From Sipunculus nudus (taxonomy: Eukaryota; Annelida; Sipuncula; Golfingiida; Sipunculidae): a stretch of 64,000 nucleotides of DNA. Under the pieces are notes generated by a model that saw only the letters and a list, made by a program, of their open reading frames with translations, was not told the DNA's origin and did no database searches. The stretch is taken from the NCBI GenBank assembly GCA_026874595.1, contig JAPPUL010000068.1:1563001-1627000 (forward strand), read 5' to 3'. The position numbers and the translations under genes were made by a program. Shown in pieces: positions 45,519 to 54,569 of this stretch (positions are counted from its first letter, which is position 1; the number at the start of each line of letters is the position of its first letter).

Positions 45519-46373
45519 TTATGGATTTCTTTTAAGAGCGATAGAAATCAGGTGTTTATCAAAGAGGAAGTTGTAAGAAGAGATAGTTTTGTAAGAGGGG
45601 GGGGGGTGTTTTGCAATTAAATAGTCAAAAGAAAAGACATAATTATCGATGCTTTTAAGCGAAGCATATTTTCTAGTATAAAAGATACTTTTGTTAAATA
45701 TCTTAGCAATAGCCTCTTTGGATGTCCAAACAAGTCCCACCAAATGTTTATGTAATTCAAATAAAGTTTGTTTTTTAGTTATCGCTTCTTTAATTATCGC
45801 TTCTTTATATTTTGAGATAATGTAGTTTTCGTTTTGAGAAATAAAATAGTTTTTAATATCAAATAGTTTATGAGAGAAGGGTTGGATATCGACACCAATA
45901 GGGTATTTAGCGATAGCAACTAAAAGGAAAGCCTGGTCATGGGAGATAGAAATAAAAAGGTTATTATATTTTCTATTATTGATAAAGATATAAGGAGCAC
46001 CGTTATCACCTTTATTGATAGAAATTTGCTTATGATTTATAGATGAGAAGTTATAAAAAGAATTTGGTATATTATTAGATATAATAATCTTAGCAAGAGC
46101 ACGAGCCCCAACAAATTGTAGTTTACGTTTATAAGACTTAAAGTTTCGTAAGGAATTAGCTTCTGTTTTGGAGAGTATAGATTCAAGAAAGTTAATATTG
46201 TCTTCGACAAAAGATAAAGGCCAAAAGCCCCAAGAGATATTTTGTTTATGTGCAAAAGAGTTAATTTGCTTTAAACAAGAAGAGAATAAATCTTTTTGAT
46301 AAGAGGGGGCAATTTTGTCGAAAGAGAAAAGAGTAAGGTTATTAATATTGCAAGTATGAGTTAAAGCTACCAT
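45519..46373 (-). CDS. 4'-phosphopantetheinyl transferase, Sfp type
   Basis: Transfers phosphopantetheine from CoA to carrier proteins. The fold is marked by FVGARALAKIIIS, NKGDNGAPYIF, LFISISHDQAFLLVAIAKYPIGVDIQP (metal-binding Asp) and LVWTSKEAIAKIF with the conserved Lys-Glu. At 284 residues it is Sfp-sized. The codons for His256-Pro257-Pro258-Pro259 contain a run of ten C (G10 on the plus strand, 45597-45606), very unusual in this AT-rich sequence; slippage would change the last 25 residues but not the active site. No synthase gene is adjacent. Confidence 0.85.
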   Translation of the reverse strand: MVALTHTCNINNLTLFSFDKIAPSYQKDLFSSCLKQINSFAHKQNISWGFWPLSFVEDNINFLESILSKTEANSLRNFKSYKRKLQFVGARALAKIIISNNIPNSFYNFSSINHKQISINKGDNGAPYIFINNRKYNNLFISISHDQAFLLVAIAKYPIGVDIQPFSHKLFDIKNYFISQNENYIISKYKEAIIKEAITKKQTLFELHKHLVGLVWTSKEAIAKIFNKSIFYTRKYASLKSIDNYVFSFDYLIAKHPPPSYKTISSYNFLFDKHLISIALKRNP

Positions 46374-46470
46374 ATTAATTAAAAGAGAATATATATATTA
46401 AAATATAATAGATAGTTATAGTAATGAAAGGAGTGTTTGGTAAAAAAAACGAGATAAAGGGTATAAAAAA

Positions 46471-47844
46471 ATGGAAAGTTATTTAAAAGACTTAATAAGT
46501 CGATATGGTGAAGAGTATGTAGAGATAAGGCTTGAGGAGCGTGAAAATACACATGTAGGATTTAATGGGTCAGAACTTGACAATGTAGGGACAGTGAGCG
46601 TGCACGGAGGCTCAGTTAGGCTTTATAAAGATGGGATATGGACGTTTAGCTGTTTTAATGGAGAAGAAGGACTTGAAAGGCATTTGCAGGAGGCAGTAGA
46701 GAACGCGGTATATAAGAGTAGAAAACTAAAGGAGGGGAGGAGGGGAGGCTTGAGCAAATCGGAGCGTGTAGTATCGCGCTACAAAACGAGTTATAAGGAA
46801 GACCCACGTACGATACCGCTTTCGTATAAAGTAGATTTAATGCATTTGTATAACGATATAATATTAGAACATACAAATATAGAGACAACGCAAGTAGTAT
46901 ATAAAGACACAATAAAGAAGAGCTACTATGCAAATAGCGAAGGTAGTTATCTAGAGGCAGACAAGATATTTACAGGGGTAGGGTTGCATGCACTTGCAAA
47001 GGACGGAATGAATATTCAAAGGTCTTATTATACGGATGCAAGATACTGCGGATTTGAGATAGCGCGCGGACTTGAGAAAGAGTGCTATGAAGTAAGCAAG
47101 AGGGCTCAAGATTTATTAAAGGCAAAGTCAATAGAGAAGGGCAAATACAAGGTATTGCTAGATCCTAGGATGAGCGGAGTATTTGCACACGAAGCATTTG
47201 GACATTTATCGGAGTCAGATTTTTTGTATGAGAATGAAGATATGCGTAATCTAATGGTATTGGGCCGACAATTTGGAGTAGAAGGACTTAATATAGTAGA
47301 TGATGCAACTATAGAGGGGGCAGGATACGTACCATATGACGATGAAGGGGTACAGGGGCGAAGAAAATATTTAATAAAGGGCGGCAAGCTAAACTCGCGT
47401 TTAAACTCACGTGAAACAGCCTATGAGATGTCGGAGGAACTATCAGGCAATGCCCGAGCATTGGGAGCAGAGTATCCGCCTTTGGTAAGGATGACAAATA
47501 CGTTTATAGACAAAGGGGACAAAAGTTTTGAAGAGCTTTTATCGATGGTAGATGATGGGATATATTGCGTAGATTATATAGGAGGGATGACAAATCTTGA
47601 GATGTTTACGTTCACAGCGGGGCGGTCTTACGAGATAAAGAATGGAAAGATAAAGGGGCTTTTAAAGGACGTGGTTTTAACAGGGAATGTATTTGAGACA
47701 CTAGGCAATATAAAAGGGATAGGAGAAGACGTAGGACATTTTGGAGGGCTTGGAGGATGTGGTAAGGGAGGACAAAACGGCTTGCCGGTAACAGTAGGCG
47801 GACCACACATATTGGTTGAGGATGTAGTAATAGGTGGTAAATAG
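46471..47844 (+). CDS. tldD: Metalloprotease TldD
   Basis: Catalytic subunit of the TldD/TldE heterodimer, which degrades unfolded peptides and matures some ribosomal peptides. The zinc motif HEAFGHLSESDF (HExxxH form) is at about residues 239-250. The C-terminal GGLGGCGKGGQ glycine cluster and TAGRSYEIKNGKI are also typical. Length 457 aa fits. tldE follows 190 bases downstream, with the gap holding AT-rich tandem repeats. No small precursor-peptide gene is recognised nearby. Confidence 0.95.
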   Translation: MESYLKDLISRYGEEYVEIRLEERENTHVGFNGSELDNVGTVSVHGGSVRLYKDGIWTFSCFNGEEGLERHLQEAVENAVYKSRKLKEGRRGGLSKSERVVSRYKTSYKEDPRTIPLSYKVDLMHLYNDIILEHTNIETTQVVYKDTIKKSYYANSEGSYLEADKIFTGVGLHALAKDGMNIQRSYYTDARYCGFEIARGLEKECYEVSKRAQDLLKAKSIEKGKYKVLLDPRMSGVFAHEAFGHLSESDFLYENEDMRNLMVLGRQFGVEGLNIVDDATIEGAGYVPYDDEGVQGRRKYLIKGGKLNSRLNSRETAYEMSEELSGNARALGAEYPPLVRMTNTFIDKGDKSFEELLSMVDDGIYCVDYIGGMTNLEMFTFTAGRSYEIKNGKIKGLLKDVVLTGNVFETLGNIKGIGEDVGHFGGLGGCGKGGQNGLPVTVGGPHILVEDVVIGGK

Positions 47845-47890
47845 TTAAATTAGAATATATTAGATTATATAACACTATTATAAATAAAAT

Positions 47891-47920
47891 AAAAGAGAAT
47901 AAAAGAGAATAAAAGAGAAT
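47891..47920. repeat. Three tandem 10-bp repeats between tldD and tldE
   Basis: The unit aaaagagaat occurs three times exactly in the 190-base tldD-tldE gap. No gene is seen in the gap. Confidence 0.9.
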
Positions 47921-48034
47921 AAATAGTATAGGATAAATAAAATATATAGATAAAAGTGAAAAAAGCTGTAAAGACAAGTCGACTAATTATAGAAAGAACT
48001 AGAAAGAAGTGGCATAAGGTTGAATAAAGATTAA

Positions 48035-49345
48035 ATGGAAGATTATAAAGATAATTTGTATAATAAAGCAGATGGTAACTTAGACTCCTTTGAATTTTAT
48101 TATAGCGATGCAATAAGCACTAAGGTACGTTTTGAAAGTGATATATTCAAAGGTATAGAGAGGGGAGAGGAGAAGGGCTTGGGTTTACGTGTTATGGTAG
48201 GAGGGCGACTTGGCTTTTCGTCGACAACGGATTGTGGAGATGGAGAAGTAATAAAACGAGCAAAAGAGAGTGCAAAATTTGGGGAGAAGGCGTTATTTAG
48301 CTTTGCAATAAAAACGAAAACACCAATCTACTCTTTATTTGATTACAAGACAGAACATTACCCAGTAGAGGGGATGATAAGGCTTGGAGAGGAGATAATA
48401 GATTCAATAAAGGGATATAATAATCAAATAAAAACAGATGTAATAATCGAGAAGGAATCAAGTTATAGAGAGATAAAAACGTCGGAGGGTTTTTATCGCG
48501 GTTATACGAAGACGTTATTTTCGATATATATGAGCAGTTTATTGGTACGCGGGAATGAATTTTTAAATATAAGTAAAACAAGTATAAAGCTATCGCCTAT
48601 TGACGAGGTTGAGGGTTTAAGCGAGTTTATAAAGAATAGATATAAATTATCGGAAAAACAATCAAAAGTAAAAACAGGGTACTACAAAGTATTATTTACG
48701 CCGAGGGCATTAAAAACGCTAATAACGATACTGCTCTCATCGGTGAATGGGAAGATATTGTATAAGGGGATATCGCCGCTTGCAGGGAAGATAGGGGAGG
48801 AGGTTTTATCAAAGAAGCTAACGATATTAGATGATGGAGTACTTGAAGGTGGAATAAGCAGCGCACCATTTGACGGAGAGGGTGTACTAACGCAACGTAA
48901 GGTATTATTTGAGGGTGGTATTTTACGAGGTTTTATATTTGATATGAACACGGGTAGCTTACTTAAGGAGGAGAGTACGGGGAGTGGGATACGTGGTTAT
49001 GGAGTTGTTCCGGCACCTGGTTTTAGTAATATAGTAGTTGAGGGAGGGGATAGAAGTCTTGAGGATTTATTTAAAGATATGGGTGAGGGTATATTGGTAG
49101 ATCAGTTTATAGGAGCGGGACAAAGCAATATACTAGCGGGAGAGTTTTCAGTAAATATGGAGCTTGCGTATAAAGTTGAAGGAGGAGAGGTGGTGGGCCT
49201 TTTAAAGGATAGTATGCTAAGTGGGAATGTATATGACGTTTTAAAAGAGAAAGTGCTTGAGGTGGGGAATAAATTGTATCAAGAAGGGAGTGGATATTAC
49301 CCACATATGTTGTTGGATAAGCTTGCAATATCGTCAAAGCAATAA
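48035..49345 (+). CDS. pmbA: TldE/PmbA-type protease subunit
   Basis: Non-catalytic partner of TldD. It has the same fold but lacks the HExxxH motif; the corresponding region reads FTPRALKTLITILLSSVNG. GTGSGIRGYGVVPAPGFSN-like and GEFSVNMELAYKVEGGEVVG blocks are the PmbA signature. Length 436 aa is normal. It lies in the same direction as tldD, and the pair is expected to act as one enzyme in the cytoplasm. Confidence 0.92.
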   Translation: MEDYKDNLYNKADGNLDSFEFYYSDAISTKVRFESDIFKGIERGEEKGLGLRVMVGGRLGFSSTTDCGDGEVIKRAKESAKFGEKALFSFAIKTKTPIYSLFDYKTEHYPVEGMIRLGEEIIDSIKGYNNQIKTDVIIEKESSYREIKTSEGFYRGYTKTLFSIYMSSLLVRGNEFLNISKTSIKLSPIDEVEGLSEFIKNRYKLSEKQSKVKTGYYKVLFTPRALKTLITILLSSVNGKILYKGISPLAGKIGEEVLSKKLTILDDGVLEGGISSAPFDGEGVLTQRKVLFEGGILRGFIFDMNTGSLLKEESTGSGIRGYGVVPAPGFSNIVVEGGDRSLEDLFKDMGEGILVDQFIGAGQSNILAGEFSVNMELAYKVEGGEVVGLLKDSMLSGNVYDVLKEKVLEVGNKLYQEGSGYYPHMLLDKLAISSKQ

Positions 49346-49434
49346 AATTGGAGGAGAGGCTAAAAGGAGAAGACTAAGCAGTATGAAGTCGTAGTATGAA
49401 GTTGTAGTGGTAGTAGGAAGTAGTAAAGGTAAAG

Positions 49435-50169
49435 ATGATGATAATAGGAAGCATAAAAGACCTACCAAAATTAATAGTTATAATGCTATTAATAATAATT
49501 GCTCCAGGTTGTGTTACAAGCGGCAAAGATAAAGCGGATACAGCAAAGCCAGATGATGGGAGTGATGTTAATGAACTACTAGAAAGTATAAGAGATATAA
49601 AGCCAAAAGAGAAGCTAGAGATAACAGAAATAGAATATTATAGAGATTATAAACAAAGCTATGATGGGAAGAGGCAATATATAGGAAAGCTTAGTAAGGA
49701 GGGCATTGCGGGGAAAGGACATTTAAGGCTTTATTATTCAAAAGGGAAGTTAGTACGAGAGGAAGAATATGATAAGTTTAAGAATCTAAAAAGATATACG
49801 AAGGTCCACTATGATGTAGGAGGTGGGAAGGCAGGAGAGTTATGGTACACGGGAAATAATGAGTTGATATTAGAAAGACAGTATAAAAAAGATAAGTTAT
49901 TAGAGGAGAAGTTATATGAATCGGGCACTGAATATGAGAAGATAAAGTATGAGTACAAAGAAAATATTTTATATAAAGAGAACCATTATGATATATACGA
50001 TAAGCTATTATATTATAAAACATTTGAATACGCAAGAGAAAGGATAAACAAGATACATTTTTACGATTCAGATGGACGAAAGATATCAACGCACAAAGAA
50101 TACTACGGAAATAGGAGTAATGAGCTTAGTGAAGGTGAAGGTTATAATGCTGAAGGTAGTAAGAGGTAA
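49435..50169 (+). CDS. Lipoprotein with MORN/YwqK-like strand repeats
   Basis: The lipobox IIIAPGC is at about residue 26. After an acidic linker the protein consists of repeated strand units with Tyr and Gly-Lys turns: GHLRLYYSKGKLVREEEY, ELWYTGNNELILERQY, EKIKYEYKENILYKENHY. These resemble degenerate MORN_2/YwqK repeats. Function unknown; the family's antitoxin label is historical and should not be taken as function. It starts 89 bases after tldE, and that gap contains near-repeats of agtatgaagt. Confidence 0.7.
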   Translation: MMIIGSIKDLPKLIVIMLLIIIAPGCVTSGKDKADTAKPDDGSDVNELLESIRDIKPKEKLEITEIEYYRDYKQSYDGKRQYIGKLSKEGIAGKGHLRLYYSKGKLVREEEYDKFKNLKRYTKVHYDVGGGKAGELWYTGNNELILERQYKKDKLLEEKLYESGTEYEKIKYEYKENILYKENHYDIYDKLLYYKTFEYARERINKIHFYDSDGRKISTHKEYYGNRSNELSEGEGYNAEGSKR

Positions 50170-50341
50170 AGCATGGTAGAATCAAGGTGGCAAATAAGTG
50201 GCTAAGCTAAGGAAAGAAGTAAAAAAATACAATGTTTTTAAGAGGTAAAAACAAGAGTTAAAAAAGGATTAATAGATAGTTTTAGAAGTGCCGTCTATAT
50301 AAGAAAAGATAAGAAAAGGGCAAGGAGTTTTAAGAAATGGT

Positions 50342-50908
50342 ATGAAAAAGCTAGATGAGTTTTTGCGGTTAAGTCATTATTTAAAGAGCTACGAATTATA
50401 CAAGACATTTAGTATAGTAGATGAGAGTAGTCGTAAGGCGAAAGTGGATATAGATGAAGTAATAAAGAATAAAGATATGCTAAAAGCCAAAGAGAAGGAT
50501 TTACTCTTAGAGTATAACAAAACATTAAAGAAGATAGAGAATAATAACCGTGTATTAGAAGAGAGTTTTAATAATTATGATTTTAGTAAATTAGAGCTTT
50601 CAAAAGCGCAAATAGATTACAAAGTGCTAACGTATGAGTTTCTTTATGATACTATGGTGCAGTTGCTAGAAGGGAAGTATTTTGTAGATAAGAAAGACAT
50701 AGTAAACTACGCAAACGCGGTTCGAAAGGTAGTACTAAGGTATTTTATAGAGAAGTTTTATTTAACAGAAGAAATAGAAACGATAATGGACAAAGCGTTT
50801 GAAAAGATACTAATAAAATCGCTTGAATTAAGTGTATGTGATAAAGAAGCAGAGGATATGAGAGGCGGCCCGGATGTAGCTGACAGTTATAGTGAAGTAT
50901 ACAAGTAA
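50342..50908 (+). CDS. Coiled-coil protein of unknown function (188 aa)
   Basis: I do not recognise it. Residues 15-110 are strongly helical with heptad character (KAKEKDLLLEYNKTLKKIENNNRVLEES in two pieces); there is no signal or membrane segment. The C-terminal part (YANAVRKVVLRYFIEKFYL) is also helical. The ATG overlaps another ATG (atggtatg). It lies 48 bases before obg in the same direction and may be co-transcribed with it. Confidence 0.65.
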   Translation: MKKLDEFLRLSHYLKSYELYKTFSIVDESSRKAKVDIDEVIKNKDMLKAKEKDLLLEYNKTLKKIENNNRVLEESFNNYDFSKLELSKAQIDYKVLTYEFLYDTMVQLLEGKYFVDKKDIVNYANAVRKVVLRYFIEKFYLTEEIETIMDKAFEKILIKSLELSVCDKEAEDMRGGPDVADSYSEVYK

Positions 50909-50956
50909 TCCAAGGGAAAGAAGCGAAAAAAAGCAAAAATAAGATAAAGATAAAAT

Positions 50957-51961
50957 ATGTTTCAAGACGAGGCAAGCTTTCGAGTTAGGTCGGGTGATGG
51001 AGGTGCTGGTCGGGTATCATTCAGGCGTGAAAAGTACGTACCATATGGGGGGCCGGATGGGGGGGATGGGGGGGATGGAGGAGATGTAGTTTTGCGAGGG
51101 ATGAAAGGATTAAGGACGTTGTCGGTATTACGGGGCAGACGTTATTTCAAAGGGGAGAATGGGGAAGATGGGGGAGTAAGGAGGCGTCATGGTAAATCAG
51201 GAGTAGATTGCATAATAGAGCTTCCGGTTGGGACTGTGATAAAGGAGGGGGAGGAGGAGGTGCTAGACCTAAAAGAGCCAAGAGATTACATAATAGCGAA
51301 AGGAGGAAAGGGAGGGAGAGGGAATGTACATTTTGCAAGAGCAACGATGCAAGTGCCGATGTATGCACAAAGCGGCAAAAGAGGTTGTGAGAGGGAGCTA
51401 TTAGCAGAGCTTAAGTTGATAGCAGATGTAGGACTTGTAGGTTTTCCGAATGCAGGCAAATCAAGTTTATTGTCAAGCCTGTCGAACGCATATCCGAAGA
51501 TAGGAAGTTATCCGTTCACGACACTTGAGCCGAATTTAGGAGTAGTAAATCTAAGTGAGCTAGAAAATTATGTAATGGCAGACATACCGGGCTTAATAGA
51601 AGGAGCAAGCAAGGGAGTTGGGCTTGGAATTAAGTTTTTGAAACATATAGAGCGAACTAAAGTATTATTATTTTTGTTAGACACAAGTTGCTTTGAAGGA
51701 CAATTTGAACAGCTTATGAAAGAGCTATCGGAGTACAAAGAAAGTTTATTAAAAAAGCGCTATGCAATATGCTTAAATAAGCTTGATTTGTATATGGAGG
51801 AAGAGATAGAGGGACGGATGGAGATATTTAAGTTAGAATACAAGGCAAGTAACTATTATAGAGAAGATGTTTTAATATATGGCATATCATGCGCAACGGG
51901 TTATGGACTTTCGAAGTTAAAAAAGGGATTATATAAACTTATGCACGACGGTTATAAGTAA
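50957..51961 (+). CDS. obg: GTPase Obg/CgtA
   Basis: Ribosome-assembly GTPase. The Gly-rich Obg domain (GGAGRVSFRREKYVPYGGPDGGDGGDGGDV in two parts) fills residues 1-155. The G-domain shows G1 GFPNAGKSSL, G3 DIPGLIEGAS and G4 LNKLDL. At 334 residues it lacks the C-terminal OCT domain, as many bacterial Obg proteins do. G-runs of six to seven bases encode the glycine stretch. rplU and rpmA, the usual upstream neighbours, are absent. Confidence 0.96.
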   Translation: MFQDEASFRVRSGDGGAGRVSFRREKYVPYGGPDGGDGGDGGDVVLRGMKGLRTLSVLRGRRYFKGENGEDGGVRRRHGKSGVDCIIELPVGTVIKEGEEEVLDLKEPRDYIIAKGGKGGRGNVHFARATMQVPMYAQSGKRGCERELLAELKLIADVGLVGFPNAGKSSLLSSLSNAYPKIGSYPFTTLEPNLGVVNLSELENYVMADIPGLIEGASKGVGLGIKFLKHIERTKVLLFLLDTSCFEGQFEQLMKELSEYKESLLKKRYAICLNKLDLYMEEEIEGRMEIFKLEYKASNYYREDVLIYGISCATGYGLSKLKKGLYKLMHDGYK

Positions 51962-51962
51962 G

Positions 51963-52066
51963 CTTAGAAGAGGCTGCTTAGAAGAGGCTGCTTAGAAGAG
52001 GCTGCTTAGAAGGGGATGCTTAAGGATAAAGTATGATGGATAAAGTATGATGGATAAAGTATGATG
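51963..52066. repeat. Two adjacent 14-bp minisatellites after obg
   Basis: The unit cttagaagaggctg occurs four times (last one variant, 51963-52018). After 6 bases, gataaagtatgatg occurs three times (52025-52066). They lie in the 215-base obg/next-gene gap, which otherwise shows nothing. Confidence 0.92.
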
Positions 52067-52176
52067 GATAAATGCTTAAGCTTAAAGTATAAATTACGAA
52101 GGCTAAGATAGCTAAATAAAAGATACTGATAAAATATACTGATAAGAGATAAATAGAAGAGGGTATGAGGGTATAG

Positions 52177-52830
52177 ATGCCAGCATCGCTAATATATCAA
52201 ATAGCGTTTATAATAAGTATAATTTCGGTAGTGGCAATATCGATATTATTTGTAGTACGGATGCTTCGAAGTAGTTATTTTGATGTAAAATATTTGGGTC
52301 CTGCAGTGGGATACTACGATAACGTATTAAAAGAAAGCAAAACAAAAGATCATGTTGAGACAAAGAAAGTACTTAGTAAGGAGAAGGAAGAGCTAAAAAG
52401 TATGATAGAGGAGATAGAGGGCAAAGTAGAAGGAAGAAAAGAGGCATTAAAACTAACTAAATGGTGGGATAAGAAGGGGGATGCTGGGTTATGGGCTAAG
52501 GATATAAAGGGTCTTTTGCTAGGAAACAAATCGAGTAATTATAATATATTAAGATATAATTTATATACAGTAGAGAAGATAAAAGAGCTTGAGAAGGAGT
52601 TTGCATTAGAATCTAGTTCTTTAAGATATTTGCTTGAACAACGTAAGAGGTTGTACTTTAGGGGAGATATAGACACAAGTAAAGCATTTAGTAAATTATT
52701 TGTATCAGGAGAGCATAATAAGTATAAACATTTATATATGCTACCTATTCTTTATGGAGGAGAAGATATAGGCAGTGTTATTCTAATTAGTATAAAAGAA
52801 CTAAAAGAAGAGCTAAAAGAACTTTTGTAG
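52177..52830 (+). CDS. Membrane-anchored coiled-coil protein of unknown function (217 aa)
   Basis: One N-terminal membrane segment (IAFIISIISVVAISILFVVRM) and then a cytoplasmic or periplasmic helical region with a charged coiled coil (SKEKEELKSMIEEIEGKVEGRKE in parts). I do not recognise the family. It ends with a leucine/glutamate-rich helix (KELKEELKELL). The region before it holds minisatellites; carA follows 163 bases later. Confidence 0.62.
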   Translation: MPASLIYQIAFIISIISVVAISILFVVRMLRSSYFDVKYLGPAVGYYDNVLKESKTKDHVETKKVLSKEKEELKSMIEEIEGKVEGRKEALKLTKWWDKKGDAGLWAKDIKGLLLGNKSSNYNILRYNLYTVEKIKELEKEFALESSSLRYLLEQRKRLYFRGDIDTSKAFSKLFVSGEHNKYKHLYMLPILYGGEDIGSVILISIKELKEELKELL

Positions 52831-52993
52831 AGTTTTGGTTAAGTTGTAAAAAAAAGCAGATCAAATAAATATAAAATCTAAACATAAGCTATGAATAGGG
52901 ATTAGTAGGGATTATATTGTATTAAAATTATTTTGTAATAGTTTGACAATAGGTCTTAGAATGTATTTTTAGGATGCAGGAGAGGATAATAAT

Positions 52994-54109
52994 ATGGAAT
53001 GTAATTTGATATTAGAAAACGGCAGTGTATACAGGGGAGAAGGATTTGGTTATACGGAAGGAAAGGAATTAATTCTTGGAGAGGTTGTATTCAATACGAG
53101 TATGAGTGGCTATCAAGAGATATTGACGGATCCATCATATAAAGGACAAATGGTGGTAATGAGCTGTCCTCACATAGGGAATTATGGTGTAAATGGAGAG
53201 GATATAGAGTCTGAAGGTGGAATAAAAGTGAGTGGATTAGTTGTTAGAGAATATGAAGAATATTATTCTAATTATAGGGGTAGAAGTAGTTTAGGGGACT
53301 ATCTTAAAGAGCACAAGATATTAGGACTTAGTGGTATAGACACAAGGAAACTGGTGAAGGAGCTACGCGAATGCGGAGTATTACGTGGTGGACTTATAGT
53401 CTCAGGTAATAGAGGTTTTGATATTGCTCTATTAGAAGCTAAAATATCAAAATGGCCGAAGATGGATAATCTAGATTTGGTAAAGGAAGTAACGCGTAAG
53501 AATGAAGATACTTTGGAATTAGGTGCTGAGTCAAATGGAAATGGCTTAAAGATAGTATTAATAGATTATGGAATAAAGAGTAATATAATAAATAGTATGG
53601 TAATAAGGGGTTGTAAAGTGGTAGTAGTTTCTGCGAATATGAGAGTAGAAGATATACTTTCGTATAATCCTGATGGGATATTATTATCAAATGGGCCAGG
53701 AGATCCATCGAGCGTAAAATATGGTATAAAAACGGTTGAGAAGCTAATAGGGTATGGGAAGCCGATATTTGGAATATGCCTTGGGCATCAGATATTAAGC
53801 CTTGCCCTGGGCTGCAGGACGTATAAAATGAAGTTTGGCCATCGAGGAGGAAATCATTCAGTAAAGAACCTAGAAAATGGCAAGATAGAGATAACCGCCC
53901 AAAATCATGGATTTGCGGTAAAAGAAGACAGTCTCCCAAAAGATGTATATATAACGCATATAAACACGAGTGATTTGACGGTAGAAGGGATATCTCACAA
54001 ACATCTGCCAATATTTTCTGTACAGTATCATCCAGAGAGCTCACCCGGCCCACATGATTCTAAGTATTTATTTGATAAATTTATAAGCCTTTGTTTGAAT
54101 AGTGCCTAA
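52994..54109 (+). CDS. carA: Carbamoyl-phosphate synthase small subunit
   Basis: Glutamine amidotransferase subunit that supplies ammonia to CarB for pyrimidine and arginine synthesis. The N-terminal domain has LENGSVYRGEGFGY and VVFNTSMSGYQEILTDPSY. The class I amidotransferase triad is visible as Cys in FGICLGHQILS (about 261) and His/Glu in VQYHPESSPGPHD. Length 371 aa is normal. carB is not within the window. A TTGACA lies about 50 bases upstream, but a good -10 is unclear. Confidence 0.96.
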   Translation: MECNLILENGSVYRGEGFGYTEGKELILGEVVFNTSMSGYQEILTDPSYKGQMVVMSCPHIGNYGVNGEDIESEGGIKVSGLVVREYEEYYSNYRGRSSLGDYLKEHKILGLSGIDTRKLVKELRECGVLRGGLIVSGNRGFDIALLEAKISKWPKMDNLDLVKEVTRKNEDTLELGAESNGNGLKIVLIDYGIKSNIINSMVIRGCKVVVVSANMRVEDILSYNPDGILLSNGPGDPSSVKYGIKTVEKLIGYGKPIFGICLGHQILSLALGCRTYKMKFGHRGGNHSVKNLENGKIEITAQNHGFAVKEDSLPKDVYITHINTSDLTVEGISHKHLPIFSVQYHPESSPGPHDSKYLFDKFISLCLNSA

Positions 54110-54125
54110 AATGATGTTAAGGTAA

Positions 54126-54392
54126 TTACCTAGAACTAAGCATTTCCTGCGACTTAATTTTCCCCCGATACCATAAAACCTGCTTATAAACTAAGCCGTC
54201 CTTGTGATAACTTCTAGCAAGGCCATGAGGGTATCCAAAAGAAAAAGGGATAACGTTATGAATATTGCCATTATCATAATACTGTTTAACAGTTCCATTA
54301 ATTATGCCATTGGTATAAGGCAATTCAAGACATAAGGTTCCATTTTCATAATATGATTTATCAATAATAGATTTAGTAGCATTGTTAAACAT
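54126..54392 (-). CDS. Small MORN_2/YwqK-repeat protein (88 aa)
   Basis: Three repeats of the strand-turn type are visible: KSYYENGTLCLELPYTNG, VKQYYDNGNIHNVIPFSFG and LARSYHKDGLVYKQVLWYRG. There is no signal peptide, so it is probably cytosolic. It converges on carA with a 16-base gap. Function unknown. Confidence 0.7.
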   Translation of the reverse strand: MFNNATKSIIDKSYYENGTLCLELPYTNGIINGTVKQYYDNGNIHNVIPFSFGYPHGLARSYHKDGLVYKQVLWYRGKIKSQEMLSSR

Positions 54393-54569
54393 AAAGAAGT
54401 ATCCTTAAAAAGCGGGAAAATAAAAAACATTTTATATAAATAAGTAACACGCTAATACAAAAGTAGTATGTTTTTACACAAATAATTTATGGAATTCTTA
54501 TTTAGAAAAGAAGGGTTAAGAAAAGAAGGCTTAAAGGAGATATAAAAGTAAAAAGGAGAAATAAGATAA

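Noticed and set aside
51055-51075. G6-G7 runs in obg as a phase-variation tract
   Set aside because: They encode the standard glycine-rich Obg segment and are short; selection on the protein explains them.
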